From Halomarinibacterium sp034670265 (GTDB taxonomy: Bacteria; Bacteroidota; Bacteroidia; Flavobacteriales; Flavobacteriaceae): DNA of 64,000 nt. The notes beneath the pieces are model-generated. The model had not been told where the DNA came from. It saw only the letters and a list, made by a program, of their open reading frames with translations, and searched no databases. Made by a program: the position numbers and the translations under genes. The first letter of the stretch is position 1, and every line of letters begins with the position of its first letter. Positions 25,222-34,190 of this stretch are shown here, in pieces. The DNA lies in NCBI GenBank assembly GCA_034670265.1, contig JAXMNU010000002.1, positions 310,001-374,000 of the forward strand. The letters are read 5' to 3'.

Positions 25222-25995
25222 ATGTTTTACCAAATAAAATCATATCTCAAATTCATTCTAAAATCCACCAATCAGCATGGGGTGCACTCCCCTTTTGTGT
25301 ATGACTTTGTTACAAAATGTTTGTACGATAAAAACAAATATGAAGCATATTCCATTTTAAAGTCTTTCAGAAAAAAACTGCTTCAGAATAATGATGTGAT
25401 TTCCATTACTGACTTCGGTACAGGTTCCCGAGTGTTTTCTTCAAACGAAAGAAAAATTTCGGCTATTGCCAAAAATGCTGGAGTCACTCAAAAGCGGCAG
25501 CAATTGCTTTTCAGAATTGTAAACTACTTTCAGTCAGCAACTATTTTGGAACTAGGCACCTCTTTGGGATTAGGAACAGTTGCGCTTTCTTTGGCAAACC
25601 CTTCGGCTAATATTGTAACCGTTGAAGGATGCCCAAATACAGCTAAGATTGCCAAACAGCAGTTTGAAGCATTTCAGTTAAAAAACATTGCATTACACAG
25701 AAACACTTTTGAAGATTATTTTGAAAACGATGCTACTTCAAACTACAGTTTAGTCTATATTGATGGTAATCACGATAAAGAGAAAACGCTTGCGTATTTT
25801 AAAATACTTTTAGAGAAAGCGACCAACGACTCCCTCTTTATTTTTGATGATATTTACTGGAGTCCTGCTATGGCAGAAGCTTGGCAAGAAGTTATTCAAC
25901 ACCCAAAAGTTACAGTGAGCATAGATACCTTTTATTGGGGATTGGTTTTTTTCAGAACAGAACAAAAAAAACAACATTTTGAAATTAGGTTGTAA
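25222..25995 (+). CDS. Class I SAM-dependent methyltransferase
   Basis: A 257-residue cytoplasmic protein. The SAM-binding glycine loop is ILELGTSLGLGTVALSLA near residue 113, the acidic residue follows in IVTVEG, and LVYIDGNHDKEKT matches the O-methyltransferase (Methyltransf_24) group. The N-terminus HGVHSPFVYDFVTKCLYD is typical of a flavobacterial family of unknown substrate. It starts 3 bases after the ABC-F stop and is probably co-transcribed with it. What it methylates is unknown. Confidence 0.82.
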   Translation: MFYQIKSYLKFILKSTNQHGVHSPFVYDFVTKCLYDKNKYEAYSILKSFRKKLLQNNDVISITDFGTGSRVFSSNERKISAIAKNAGVTQKRQQLLFRIVNYFQSATILELGTSLGLGTVALSLANPSANIVTVEGCPNTAKIAKQQFEAFQLKNIALHRNTFEDYFENDATSNYSLVYIDGNHDKEKTLAYFKILLEKATNDSLFIFDDIYWSPAMAEAWQEVIQHPKVTVSIDTFYWGLVFFRTEQKKQHFEIRL

Positions 25996-26059
25996 CACAA
26001 TACGACTCCCTGCGTCTTATGCTAAAAACTGCTATCTTGCACTTCCATTTTAATCTTAT

Positions 26060-26746
26060 ATGAGTTTAGTAATAAAAATTAGAGGCATAATTCGCGATTT
26101 CCCATTGGGACAAGAAGTAGTAAAAGTGCTAAAAGGAATTGACCTCGATATTGAAAAAGGAGAATATGTAGCCTTAATGGGTCCTTCGGGTTCGGGAAAA
26201 TCTACGCTTATGAACCTCCTAGGATGCTTAGATACTCCCACGGGCGGTACCTACGAATTAAATGGGGTTGACGTAAGTAGTATGACCGATGACGAACTTG
26301 CCGACATTAGAAACAAAGAAATTGGTTTCGTTTTTCAAACCTTTAATTTATTACCACGAACCACCGCACTAGATAACGTAGCGCTTCCAATGGTGTACGC
26401 AGGTGCTAGTAAAAGTGAACGCAACAAAAGAGCGTCTCAAGTACTTACCGATGTAGGTCTTGCAGACAGAATGGACCATAAACCCAATCAGCTTTCGGGT
26501 GGACAGCGCCAACGTGTGGCTGTAGGACGTGCTTTAGTGAATAGTCCCTCCATCATTCTAGCAGATGAGCCTACAGGGAATCTAGATTCCAAAACCTCCT
26601 TAGAAATAATGCAGTTGTTAGATGCCATTCATGCTTCAGGAAATACAGTAATTGTGGTTACTCACGAAGAAGAAATTGCAGAACACGCCCATAGAATTAT
26701 TAGACTTCGCGATGGTATGGTGGAAAGCGATGTAAAAACAAAATAA
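26060..26746 (+). CDS. LolD/MacB-type ABC transporter ATPase
   Basis: A 228-residue ATPase with Walker A GPSGSGKST, Q-loop FVFQTFNLLPRTTALDNV, signature LSGGQRQRVAVGRAL and Walker B IILADEPTGNLDSKT. The insertion in Walker A-proximal LLGCLDTPTGG is typical of the MacB/LolD group, which powers lipoprotein release or efflux by a FtsX-like permease. No permease gene is adjacent, so its partner lies elsewhere in the genome. A specific function cannot be assigned. Confidence 0.9.
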   Translation: MSLVIKIRGIIRDFPLGQEVVKVLKGIDLDIEKGEYVALMGPSGSGKSTLMNLLGCLDTPTGGTYELNGVDVSSMTDDELADIRNKEIGFVFQTFNLLPRTTALDNVALPMVYAGASKSERNKRASQVLTDVGLADRMDHKPNQLSGGQRQRVAVGRALVNSPSIILADEPTGNLDSKTSLEIMQLLDAIHASGNTVIVVTHEEEIAEHAHRIIRLRDGMVESDVKTK

Positions 26747-26819
26747 CATCTCCTTTTATACATTTCTGAATTTAATTACATCATTTAGTACCTTTGTTTA
26801 AAATCCTGAAGTAATAATT

Positions 26820-26960
26820 ATGTTCACTTGGATAGGTATTGCCTTAATTTTACTCATTGTTGTTATTTGGAATAACTTCCGAGTTAACAAAGCACGTAGA
26901 AAAAGAAACCAACAAAGTTTTAGGAAACGGTATCGAGAAAGAAAAAAAGAAAATAAATGA
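26820..26960 (+). CDS. Small membrane protein, 46 residues
   Basis: A short gene that begins MFTWIGIALILLIVVIW. It has one membrane helix (residues 3-17) and a strongly basic tail (KARRKRNQQSFRKRYRERKK). Its TGA overlaps the ATG of the adenosyltransferase gene as ATGA, which supports real translation and coupling. The arrangement (short helix, long Arg/Lys tail) suits a protein held at the inner membrane with its tail in the cytoplasm. No function is known to me. Confidence 0.6.
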   Translation: MFTWIGIALILLIVVIWNNFRVNKARRKRNQQSFRKRYRERKKENK

Positions 26961-27529
26961 AAATCTACACAAAAACAGGCGATAAAGGCACTACGGCATT
27001 ATTTGGGGGTACACGGGTTCCCAAACACCATATTCGTATTGAAAGTTATGGTACCGTGGATGAGCTTAACTCCTACCTTGGGTTGCTTCGGGATCAAAAA
27101 ATGGATGCCCGGCACCAACAAACCTTGATGGGGATACAAGACAAGTTGTTTACGGTAGGCGCTATTTTGGCTACTGATCCTCAAAAAGCAGTATTAAAAA
27201 GTGGAAAGGAGCGATTAAACATTCCAAAAGTTGAAGAAAACGATATTCTCCTTCTTGAACAAGAAATGGATACCATGAATGAAGCCCTACCCCCTATGAC
27301 ACACTTTGTCCTTCCTGGAGGACACACAACGGTGTCATATTGTCACATTGCACGCACTGTTTGCCGTCGTGCAGAACGTTTAACTAGCTTTTTACACGAA
27401 AACGAACCTGTCGATGAGCAGGTTTTAAAGTACCTCAACCGCCTTTCTGACTACCTTTTTGTACTGGCACGGAAATTGTCCTTTGACCTCAAAGCAGAAG
27501 AAATTAAGTGGATTCCTAAAAAATATTAA
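26957..27529 (+). CDS. Cob(I)alamin adenosyltransferase, PduO type
   Basis: A 190-residue enzyme that transfers adenosyl from ATP to cob(I)alamin to make coenzyme B12. The ATP-binding N-terminus is KIYTKTGDKGTTALFGGTRVPKHH, and RIESYGTVDELNSYLG and CRRAERLTSFL are family motifs. Length and motifs are complete. Its likely client is methylmalonyl-CoA mutase, whose chaperone gene meaB is found 10 kb away at 37160. It overlaps the small membrane protein gene by 4 bases. Confidence 0.95.
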   Translation: MKIYTKTGDKGTTALFGGTRVPKHHIRIESYGTVDELNSYLGLLRDQKMDARHQQTLMGIQDKLFTVGAILATDPQKAVLKSGKERLNIPKVEENDILLLEQEMDTMNEALPPMTHFVLPGGHTTVSYCHIARTVCRRAERLTSFLHENEPVDEQVLKYLNRLSDYLFVLARKLSFDLKAEEIKWIPKKY

Positions 27530-27616
27530 GCCATAACTTTTGTTAATTTTAATGCATTGATTATCAGTTCATTAAAAACGATCTTTAAAATAGTTGATAA
27601 TAAACTTTAATTTTTC

Positions 27617-27646
27617 TTGACTTTTTCAGTTAAAAATTTATTTTTG
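27617..27646 (+). promoter_or_regulatory. Bacteroidota-type promoter for the DUF2795 gene
   Basis: TTG at 27617-27619 and TATTTTTG at 27639-27646 (TAnnTTTG) are separated by 19 bases, with the start codon 26 bases further on. Confidence 0.7.
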
Positions 27647-27671
27647 CAAAAAATTAAACCCTAATTCTATT

Positions 27672-27893
27672 ATGTACTGGACATTAGAATTGGCATCTTA
27701 TTTAAGTGATGCCCCCTGGCCTGCCACAAAAGACGAATTGATAGATTACGCCATTAGAACTGGTGCACCACTTGAAGTGGTGGAGAACCTTCAAGCTATT
27801 GAAGACGAAGGCGACTCTTACGACTCTATCGAGGAGATATGGCAGGACTACCCCACAGACGATGATTATCTGTGGAACGAAGACGAATATTAA
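27672..27893 (+). CDS. DUF2795 domain protein
   Basis: A very acidic 73-residue protein, MYWTLELASYLSDAPWPATK, then DELIDYAIRTGAPLEVVENLQ and a tail of Asp/Glu with aromatic residues. The middle part is the DUF2795 domain, a small helical module. This form is conserved and highly expressed-looking across Flavobacteriia, with its own promoter and terminator here. The function is unknown. Confidence 0.88.
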   Translation: MYWTLELASYLSDAPWPATKDELIDYAIRTGAPLEVVENLQAIEDEGDSYDSIEEIWQDYPTDDDYLWNEDEY

Positions 27894-27912
27894 TAATAAA
27901 TTTAAAACATAG

Positions 27913-27950
27913 AAAAAAGTCTCGCCCTTTGGGTACGAGGCTTTTTTTTT
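27913..27950 (+). terminator. Rho-independent terminator after the DUF2795 gene
   Basis: AAAAAAGTCTCG and CGAGGCTTTTTT form an imperfect stem around CCCTTTGGGTA, followed by a run of T. Confidence 0.85.
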
Positions 27951-28074
27951 GCTCAATAAACAAGTCATAAAAAGCGTTAAACCCTTTGAATTTTTCGAAT
28001 ATTTACGCTTTTTTTGTGATACTTTACACAGAAGGTATTCTTTCTGTACTCGAGCCTAAAACAATACACACATC

Positions 28075-31000
28075 ATGGGACTTTTAGACAACGTATTAAA
28101 AGTATTTGTAGGAGACAAATCCAAAAAAGACATCGGTGAAATTCAGCCCATTGTCAACCAAATAAAAAAACACGAAACCGAAATAGCTAACCTTTCTTTA
28201 GATGAACTTCGTGCAAAATCTGAATACTTCAGAAAAAGAATAAAAGAAGATCAAAAAGACATTCAAGATCAAATAGATGCACTTTTAAAAGATGCCGAAA
28301 AAGAAGAAGACATCGATGTAAAAGAAGACATTTACAATCGGGTGGATGCTTTAAAAAACGATCGCTACGAAGTCGAAAAGAAAACCCTTAACGATATACT
28401 CCCTGAAGCTTTTGCCGTGGTAAAAGAAACCGCAAAACGTTTTAAAGACAACACAAGCCTTACGGTAACTGCAAGTCCTTTTGATAGAGAAATTTCTGCA
28501 ACAAAAGACTATGTCACTCTCGATGGTGATAAAGCTATTTGGAGCAACTCTTGGGATGCTGCCGGAAAAGAGGTTACCTGGGATATGGTACATTACGATG
28601 TGCAGCTTATAGGTGGTATTGCTTTACACCAAGGAAAAGCTGCCGAAATGCAAACGGGAGAAGGTAAAACCTTAGTGGCTACGTTACCTGTCTATTTAAA
28701 TGCGTTAGCTGGAAATGGGGTGCACTTGGTAACTGTAAACGACTACCTAGCCAAGCGTGATAGCGCTTGGATGGCTCCTATTTTTGAGTTTCATGGCTTA
28801 AGTGTGGATTGTATCGATTTGCACCAATCAAACTCAGCTGAACGGAGAAAAGCCTATAACGCAGATATTACTTACGGAACCAATAACGAATTTGGTTTCG
28901 ACTATTTGCGTGATAATATGTCTCACGCACCCAACGATTTGGTGCAACGACCACATCACTACGCCATTGTGGATGAGGTGGATAGTGTATTAATTGATGA
29001 TGCTCGTACACCATTAATTATTTCGGGACCTGTTCCTGAAGGTGAAAGACACGAATTCAACGAATTAAAGCCGAAAATTAGTAGCATTGTTGAAGTTCAG
29101 AAAAAATACTTAACAGGCGTTTTAGCTGAAGCCAAAAAACTCATTGCAGAAGGTGACACTAAAGAAGGAGGCTTTCAATTGTTAAGAGTCTATCGTGGAC
29201 TTCCAAAGAATAAAGCACTTATCAAGTTTCTATCTGAAGAAGGTGTGAAAGCGATTCTTCAGAAAACAGAAAATTTCTATATGCAGGATAACAACCGTGA
29301 AATGCCTAAGGTAGATGCTGAGTTGTATTTTGTAATTGAAGAAAAAAACAATCAAATTGAATTAACCGATAAAGGGATTGAATTCCTTTCAGGGAAAGAC
29401 GACCCAGATTTCTTTGTGATGCCAGAAATTGGTACTGAAATCGCAAAAATTGAAGATCAAAACCTTCCGCCAGAAGAAGAGGCAAATCTTAAAGAAGACC
29501 TTTTTAGAGATTTTGGTGTTAAAAGTGAGCGAATTCATACCTTAAATCAATTACTGAAAGCCTATACCCTATTTGAAAAGGACGATCAATATGTGGTGAT
29601 GGAGAATAAAGTAATGATTGTGGATGAGCAAACCGGTCGTATTATGGATGGGCGTCGTTATAGCGACGGATTACACCAAGCTATTGAAGCCAAAGAAAAT
29701 GTAAAAATTGAAGCCATTACGCAAACCTTTGCAACCATTACGCTTCAAAATTATTTTAGAATGTACCGCAAGCTTGCGGGTATGACGGGTACTGCTGTGA
29801 CGGAAGCTGGTGAGCTTTGGGAAATCTATAAACTGGATGTGGTAGAAATTCCAACAAATAGACCTATAGCACGTGATGACAGAGATGATAAAATTTACAA
29901 AACAAAGCGTGAAAAATACAATGCTGTAATTGAAGAAGTAGTAGAGCTTTCAAACGCTGGAAGACCGGTGTTGATTGGTACGACTTCGGTAGATATTTCA
30001 GAACTACTAAGTAGAATGTTGAGTATACGTAATATTCAGCATAACGTATTAAACGCAAAATTGCACAAAAAAGAAGCCGATATTGTAGCTCAAGCAGGTA
30101 ACGCTGGAGTCGTTACCATTGCAACCAATATGGCAGGTCGTGGAACGGATATTAAACTAAGCGAAGAAGTTAAGAAAGCTGGAGGTCTGGCCATTGTAGG
30201 TACCGAGCGTCACGATTCGCGTCGAGTGGATAGACAGCTTCGTGGTCGTAGTGGACGTCAAGGAGATCCAGGAAGTTCGCAGTTTTATGTTTCGTTAGAG
30301 GATAATTTAATGCGCCTTTTTGGAAGTGAACGTATTGCCAAAATGATGGATCGTTTGGGATTAAAAGAAGGTGAAGTGATTCAGCATTCTATGATTTCAA
30401 AATCTATTGAGCGTGCGCAGAAGAAGGTGGAAGAAAACAATTTCGGAATTCGTAAACGATTATTGGAGTACGATGATGTTATGAACGCCCAAAGAGAGGT
30501 AATTTACAAACGTCGTTATAATGCATTGTTTGGAGAGCGTCTTCGTGTGGATATTGCCAATATGATTTATGATACTTCTGAAGTCATTGCAGAAACCAAC
30601 AAAGGAGCCCAAGATTTTAAAAATTTCGAGTTTGAATTAATTCGTTATTTTTCGATGAGTTCTCCCATTTCAAAATCAGAATTTGAGAGCTTAAGCATTA
30701 AAGATATTGCTGGAAAAGTTTATAAAGCCGCTTACAGTCATTATAAAGATAAAATGGCTCGTAATGCAGAAATGGCGTTCCCGGTAATTAAAAATGTCTT
30801 TGAAACACAAGGTGATAAATTCAAAAGAATATTAGTACCCTTTACCGATGGTGTAAAAACATTGAATGTTGCTACAGATCTTCAAAAGGCATACGAATCT
30901 GAAGGAAAACAATTGGTAAACGATTTCGAAAAGAATATTACGCTAGCAATAATTGATGATTCTTGGAAGACACACCTTCGTAAAATGGATGAGCTAAAGC

Positions 31001-31431
31001 AAAGTGTTCAGTTAGCAGTTCACGAACAAAAAGATCCCTTGCTTATTTACAAATTTGAAGCTTTCGAATTGTTTAAAGCCATGATTGAAAAGGTTAATAA
31101 AGATGTACTTTCTTTCTTGTTTAAAGGAGAATTACCACAAGAGAATCAGCAGCAAATACAAGAAGCGAGACAAGTTCGATCTAAAGAAAAATTAAGTGAA
31201 CAAAAGGATGAAATTCCAAATATGGATGAGCGTGCTGCACAATCCCGAGCTACTGGAAACACCCAACAACGCCCTCAAATTACTGAAACCATTGTTCGTG
31301 AACGACCTAAAATTGGTCGTAACGACAAAGTAACCATTAAACACGTGATGAGTGGCGAAAATAAACAAATGAAATACAAGCAAGCCATTCCATTACTAGA
31401 TAAAGGTGAATGGGTGCTGGTAGATGAATAG
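28075..31431 (+). CDS. secA: Preprotein translocase ATPase SecA
   Basis: The motor of general secretion, which pushes unfolded preproteins through SecYEG. At 1118 residues it is the long Bacteroidota form. Walker A is MQTGEGKTLVATLP, the DEAD box is IVDEVDSVLIDDARTPLIISG, and NMAGRGTDIKLS and RQLRGRSGRQGDPGSSQFY belong to the second ATPase domain. The C-terminus ends KQAIPLLDKGEWVLVDE without the CxCx8CH zinc motif, as usual in this phylum. It stands alone, with a terminator at 31452. Confidence 0.98.
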   Translation: MGLLDNVLKVFVGDKSKKDIGEIQPIVNQIKKHETEIANLSLDELRAKSEYFRKRIKEDQKDIQDQIDALLKDAEKEEDIDVKEDIYNRVDALKNDRYEVEKKTLNDILPEAFAVVKETAKRFKDNTSLTVTASPFDREISATKDYVTLDGDKAIWSNSWDAAGKEVTWDMVHYDVQLIGGIALHQGKAAEMQTGEGKTLVATLPVYLNALAGNGVHLVTVNDYLAKRDSAWMAPIFEFHGLSVDCIDLHQSNSAERRKAYNADITYGTNNEFGFDYLRDNMSHAPNDLVQRPHHYAIVDEVDSVLIDDARTPLIISGPVPEGERHEFNELKPKISSIVEVQKKYLTGVLAEAKKLIAEGDTKEGGFQLLRVYRGLPKNKALIKFLSEEGVKAILQKTENFYMQDNNREMPKVDAELYFVIEEKNNQIELTDKGIEFLSGKDDPDFFVMPEIGTEIAKIEDQNLPPEEEANLKEDLFRDFGVKSERIHTLNQLLKAYTLFEKDDQYVVMENKVMIVDEQTGRIMDGRRYSDGLHQAIEAKENVKIEAITQTFATITLQNYFRMYRKLAGMTGTAVTEAGELWEIYKLDVVEIPTNRPIARDDRDDKIYKTKREKYNAVIEEVVELSNAGRPVLIGTTSVDISELLSRMLSIRNIQHNVLNAKLHKKEADIVAQAGNAGVVTIATNMAGRGTDIKLSEEVKKAGGLAIVGTERHDSRRVDRQLRGRSGRQGDPGSSQFYVSLEDNLMRLFGSERIAKMMDRLGLKEGEVIQHSMISKSIERAQKKVEENNFGIRKRLLEYDDVMNAQREVIYKRRYNALFGERLRVDIANMIYDTSEVIAETNKGAQDFKNFEFELIRYFSMSSPISKSEFESLSIKDIAGKVYKAAYSHYKDKMARNAEMAFPVIKNVFETQGDKFKRILVPFTDGVKTLNVATDLQKAYESEGKQLVNDFEKNITLAIIDDSWKTHLRKMDELKQSVQLAVHEQKDPLLIYKFEAFELFKAMIEKVNKDVLSFLFKGELPQENQQQIQEARQVRSKEKLSEQKDEIPNMDERAAQSRATGNTQQRPQITETIVRERPKIGRNDKVTIKHVMSGENKQMKYKQAIPLLDKGEWVLVDE

Positions 31432-31451
31432 TCTACTTTTTCTATGTTTTA

Positions 31452-31488
31452 AAAAAAGCTCTTAAAGTAAAATTTTAAGAGCTTTTTT
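31452..31488 (+). terminator. Rho-independent terminator after secA
   Basis: AAAAAAGCTCTTAAA and TTTTAAGAGCTTTTTT form a long stem with a short loop, 20 bases after the secA stop. Confidence 0.92.
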
Positions 31489-31640
31489 AATTAGAGTAAA
31501 TTGTCTAAAAAGTCAAGAAATTGAAACTGACAATATAACTGAAATACCCTGTTTTGGGACTTTGAAAATTCTTTCCATCCCCTCTTCATTATATAAATTT
31601 AAACTTTTGGTGATAGCATCTTCCAAGATAAGCTATACAT

Positions 31641-31675
31641 TTTGACGGATAACTGGGTTTAAAGGTATATATTTG
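31641..31675 (+). promoter_or_regulatory. Probable promoter for the T9SS protein gene
   Basis: TTTG at 31641-31644 and TATATTTG at 31668-31675 fit the Bacteroidota consensus, with a 23-base spacer. The start codon is 61 bases downstream. The rest of the 31489-31736 gap shows no gene. Confidence 0.6.
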
Positions 31676-31736
31676 GTTAACAGCTTAATTTTGAATTAAC
31701 TACCATACAATTTATTAATCATAAAATTTTTTAATT

Positions 31737-32624
31737 ATGAAAAAACTCTTTATTTATGTATTTATTCTTTGCCTATTTCCACTACAGTTTAACGCCCAAA
31801 CACTCATTTTTGGTGACGATTTTAGCACATACCCTCTAGGTCCCCTACATCAAGGCCACTGGACTAGTTGGAGTGGTGATCCGGGTCCAGAAGATATAGA
31901 AGTTGTCCTTGAAAATGGTTCTCAAAAAACAGGTAAAATAGGAAACAATCAAGTTCAGGATGCTTTACTCCTGTTGGGTGACCGGGTGGGAGGTCAATAT
32001 TCTCTAAATTTCCTCTTAATACTGCCTGTAGGCAATACGGCATATTTCAATTTCCAGAAATTTGAAGCTCCTGGGAATTGGGGTTTAGAAGTATATTTTA
32101 ATGAAGATGGAACATCCCCTGGCCAAGGTCAAATTTATGCTGATGGTCAAAGTTTTAACTCCTCTTTTACATATGATGCAAATGACCCATTAATAAGTAT
32201 TGAAATTGATATGCATCTAGACAACGAGACAATGGTATTAAGACAAAACAATAATGAAATATATAGCGGTGATAATTATATGAATGATAGATGGGGCGCA
32301 ATGAATTACTATTCAGTAAACGCTAATACAACCTATTATTTATGGGGGGTTGAGTTTTATCAGGATGCTGTAGCAGGAATTGATGATTTTGCCGAAGAAG
32401 TATTCAATATTTACCCTAACCCAACAAAAGAAGTATTGACCATACAATCACAAGCAATAGTTGATACTGTTGAAATTTATGACATCTTTGGAAAATTGGT
32501 TATCTCTGAAAAACCTTCTATTGTTTCTCCATCCATAAACACAAATAATTTAGCATCTGGCAACTATTTGGTAAAAGTAACCATAGGCGGTGCTTCAAAA
32601 ACAGTAAAGATTATAAAGCAATAG
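31737..32624 (+). CDS. Secreted protein with T9SS type A sorting domain
   Basis: A 295-residue exported protein. The signal peptide (MKKLFIYVFILCLFPLQFNA, cut before QTLIFGDDF) is followed by a beta-rich region resembling a lectin/LamG-like jelly roll (FGDDFSTYPLGPL at the start, WGLEVYFNEDG later). The last 80 residues, from FNIYPNPTKEVLTIQ to KTVKIIKQ, are a Por secretion tail that directs export through the type IX system and surface attachment. The ligand or substrate is unknown. It is a single gene with its own promoter. Confidence 0.9.
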   Translation: MKKLFIYVFILCLFPLQFNAQTLIFGDDFSTYPLGPLHQGHWTSWSGDPGPEDIEVVLENGSQKTGKIGNNQVQDALLLLGDRVGGQYSLNFLLILPVGNTAYFNFQKFEAPGNWGLEVYFNEDGTSPGQGQIYADGQSFNSSFTYDANDPLISIEIDMHLDNETMVLRQNNNEIYSGDNYMNDRWGAMNYYSVNANTTYYLWGVEFYQDAVAGIDDFAEEVFNIYPNPTKEVLTIQSQAIVDTVEIYDIFGKLVISEKPSIVSPSINTNNLASGNYLVKVTIGGASKTVKIIKQ

Positions 32625-32672
32625 TTTATAAATAGTAAATTAAAAAAAAAAGCCATTCCATTGTGGGGTTTT

Positions 32673-33062
32673 TTATGAATGATTTTTTTCCAAAATCCTT
32701 TTGAGAAAGGGAATCTGCAAAAAGAACAATGCCATAAATCCTATCGCATACGCGGTTGTTGTGGACAATGCGAATCCTTCAAAAGGATTTTTAATATTTA
32801 TCTTTTCAGAAAAAGACGTTGTGGCAAAGTCATACATATTGGACGCTGGATTAAAATAAATCCATACAATTCCGAATATAAAAATAGCTGCAATAGCCGT
32901 CCAAGCAGTCTTAGAAATAAGTGGACGGTATGCCATGTTACCTTTCTTCATCTCAATTTGCTGAAGTACCTTTTTAGAAAAATCTAAGGAAGGTTTCTCC
33001 AAAGGAACTTCCTTTATCAGCTTTTTAAGAATCTCGTCTTGTTTGTTATATGGCTCTTCCAT
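32673..33062 (-). CDS. Small two-helix membrane protein, probable anti-sigma partner
   Basis: A protein of 129 residues from the ATG at 33062. The cytoplasmic N-terminus (MEEPYNKQDEILKKLIKEVP, then LDFSKKVLQQIE) is followed by membrane helices near residues 52-71 and 104-122. It overlaps the ECF sigma factor gene by 17 bases and follows it, the classic place of an anti-sigma factor. No zinc-binding ZAS motif is seen, so the anti-sigma role rests on context only. Confidence 0.7.
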   Translation of the reverse strand: MEEPYNKQDEILKKLIKEVPLEKPSLDFSKKVLQQIEMKKGNMAYRPLISKTAWTAIAAIFIFGIVWIYFNPASNMYDFATTSFSEKINIKNPFEGFALSTTTAYAIGFMALFFLQIPFLKRILEKNHS

Positions 33063-33633
33063 TTTGGTCTGTATATTCGGGAAGTACAAAATACTTCAGT
33101 AAAGTAAATAATTTTTTTCGGCTTCGGTATAATTTAATTTTTACATTGTCTTCACTTAGTTCTGTTATTTCAGCAATTTCTTTAATGGATAATTCTTCAA
33201 AATAAAAAAAGGTAATGATAGCTCCGTCTTGCTCTGGTAGTTCTTCAATTCCTTTTTTAATGAGTTCATTTCGTTCCTGAATTTGCAAGAAATGTAAGGC
33301 ATTTTCTATGTCTTCGGTTTCAGATTCTGTAATTTCTTCAACTAACTCAATGGTCCTTGAGTTGTTATTTTTTCTTATTCTATCTAAGGTTTTTCGATAC
33401 GTAATGCTATACAACCAACTCGAAAACTTAGATTCCCCTCTAAAAGTGGACAATGCTTCAAAAGCCTTGATAAAGCTATCTTGCGCTACTTCTTCTGCCT
33501 CTTCCCTATTGCGTAACATCCTTACTGCAATTGTAAACACGTAATTTTGATACCGTTCTACCAATACTGAAAAAGCTTGGGTATTTCCATCCAAGGTTTT
33601 TTCAATTAATTGATGGTCGGTGTTAGTGGTCAT
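33046..33633 (-). CDS. ECF-type RNA polymerase sigma factor
   Basis: A 195-residue group 4 sigma factor. Region 2 runs from ERYQNYVFTIAVRMLRNREEAEEVAQDSFIKAF to FRGESKFSSWLYSITYRKTLD. Region 4 is IKKGIEELPEQDGAIITFFYFEELSIKEIAEITELSEDNVKIKLYRSRKKL, which should bind the -35 element. It is co-transcribed with the downstream membrane protein. The regulon is unknown; the divergent DUF6249 gene at 33772 is a candidate target. Confidence 0.93.
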   Translation of the reverse strand: MTTNTDHQLIEKTLDGNTQAFSVLVERYQNYVFTIAVRMLRNREEAEEVAQDSFIKAFEALSTFRGESKFSSWLYSITYRKTLDRIRKNNNSRTIELVEEITESETEDIENALHFLQIQERNELIKKGIEELPEQDGAIITFFYFEELSIKEIAEITELSEDNVKIKLYRSRKKLFTLLKYFVLPEYTDQNGRAI

Positions 33634-33771
33634 TTAGTATAAGACGTTGCTTTAGTAAATATGGTTACAGCGTACTTAAAATTACTTTTTTTTAAATAGT
33701 TGTAACCTAGGTAAAGAATCTTCCGTCCTATGGACAAAACGAACAGTAATTAACCTTAAACAAAAAACATC

Positions 33772-34122
33772 ATGGGATCAGAAATTGTAATTATACCAAT
33801 TATTTTCGGAGTGATCTTCGGAATATTTTACCTCTATATTTCAGCACGAAATAAAGAACGAATAGCACTTATTGAAAAAGGTGCAGATGCCTCAATCTTT
33901 TATAGTAAAGATAGACGCGTTACGCCTGTTTGGAAAGTCATTGTAATTAACCTTGCCTTATTATTAATGGGTATTGGAATCGGAATTTTTATTGGGGCAT
34001 TATTTACAGATGTCTTAGGAATGGATGAAGATATCGCTATGCCAGGAACTATCTTATTTATGGCTGGAGCTGGACTTTTAACCGGATTCTTTGTGAGTAA
34101 GAAATTAAACGAAGACGCTTAA
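33772..34122 (+). CDS. DUF6249 membrane protein
   Basis: A 116-residue protein with three hydrophobic helices (residues 4-23, 54-79 and 91-108). The sequence NKERIALIEKGADASIF after the first helix marks the DUF6249 family, which in Bacteroidota usually accompanies ECF sigma factors, as here. It lies divergently from the sigma gene with 138 bases between them. No biochemical function is known. Confidence 0.85.
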   Translation: MGSEIVIIPIIFGVIFGIFYLYISARNKERIALIEKGADASIFYSKDRRVTPVWKVIVINLALLLMGIGIGIFIGALFTDVLGMDEDIAMPGTILFMAGAGLLTGFFVSKKLNEDA

Positions 34123-34147
34123 AGTAACCAACCGTTTTTAGTTGAAG

Positions 34148-34190
34148 AAACCATTTTGAAGGATGTATCTCCCTTTAAAATGGTTTTTTA
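34148..34190. terminator. Bidirectional terminator between convergent genes
   Basis: AAACCATTTT (34148) and AAAATGGTTT (34177) form a 10-base stem with a 19-base loop and T runs for both directions, between the DUF6249 gene and the gene ending at 34188. Confidence 0.8.

Noticed and set aside
27530..27671. Cobalamin riboswitch near the adenosyltransferase
   Set aside because: The region downstream holds only a promoter for the DUF2795 gene, and upstream of 26820 there is no B12-box-like sequence or conserved fold visible.
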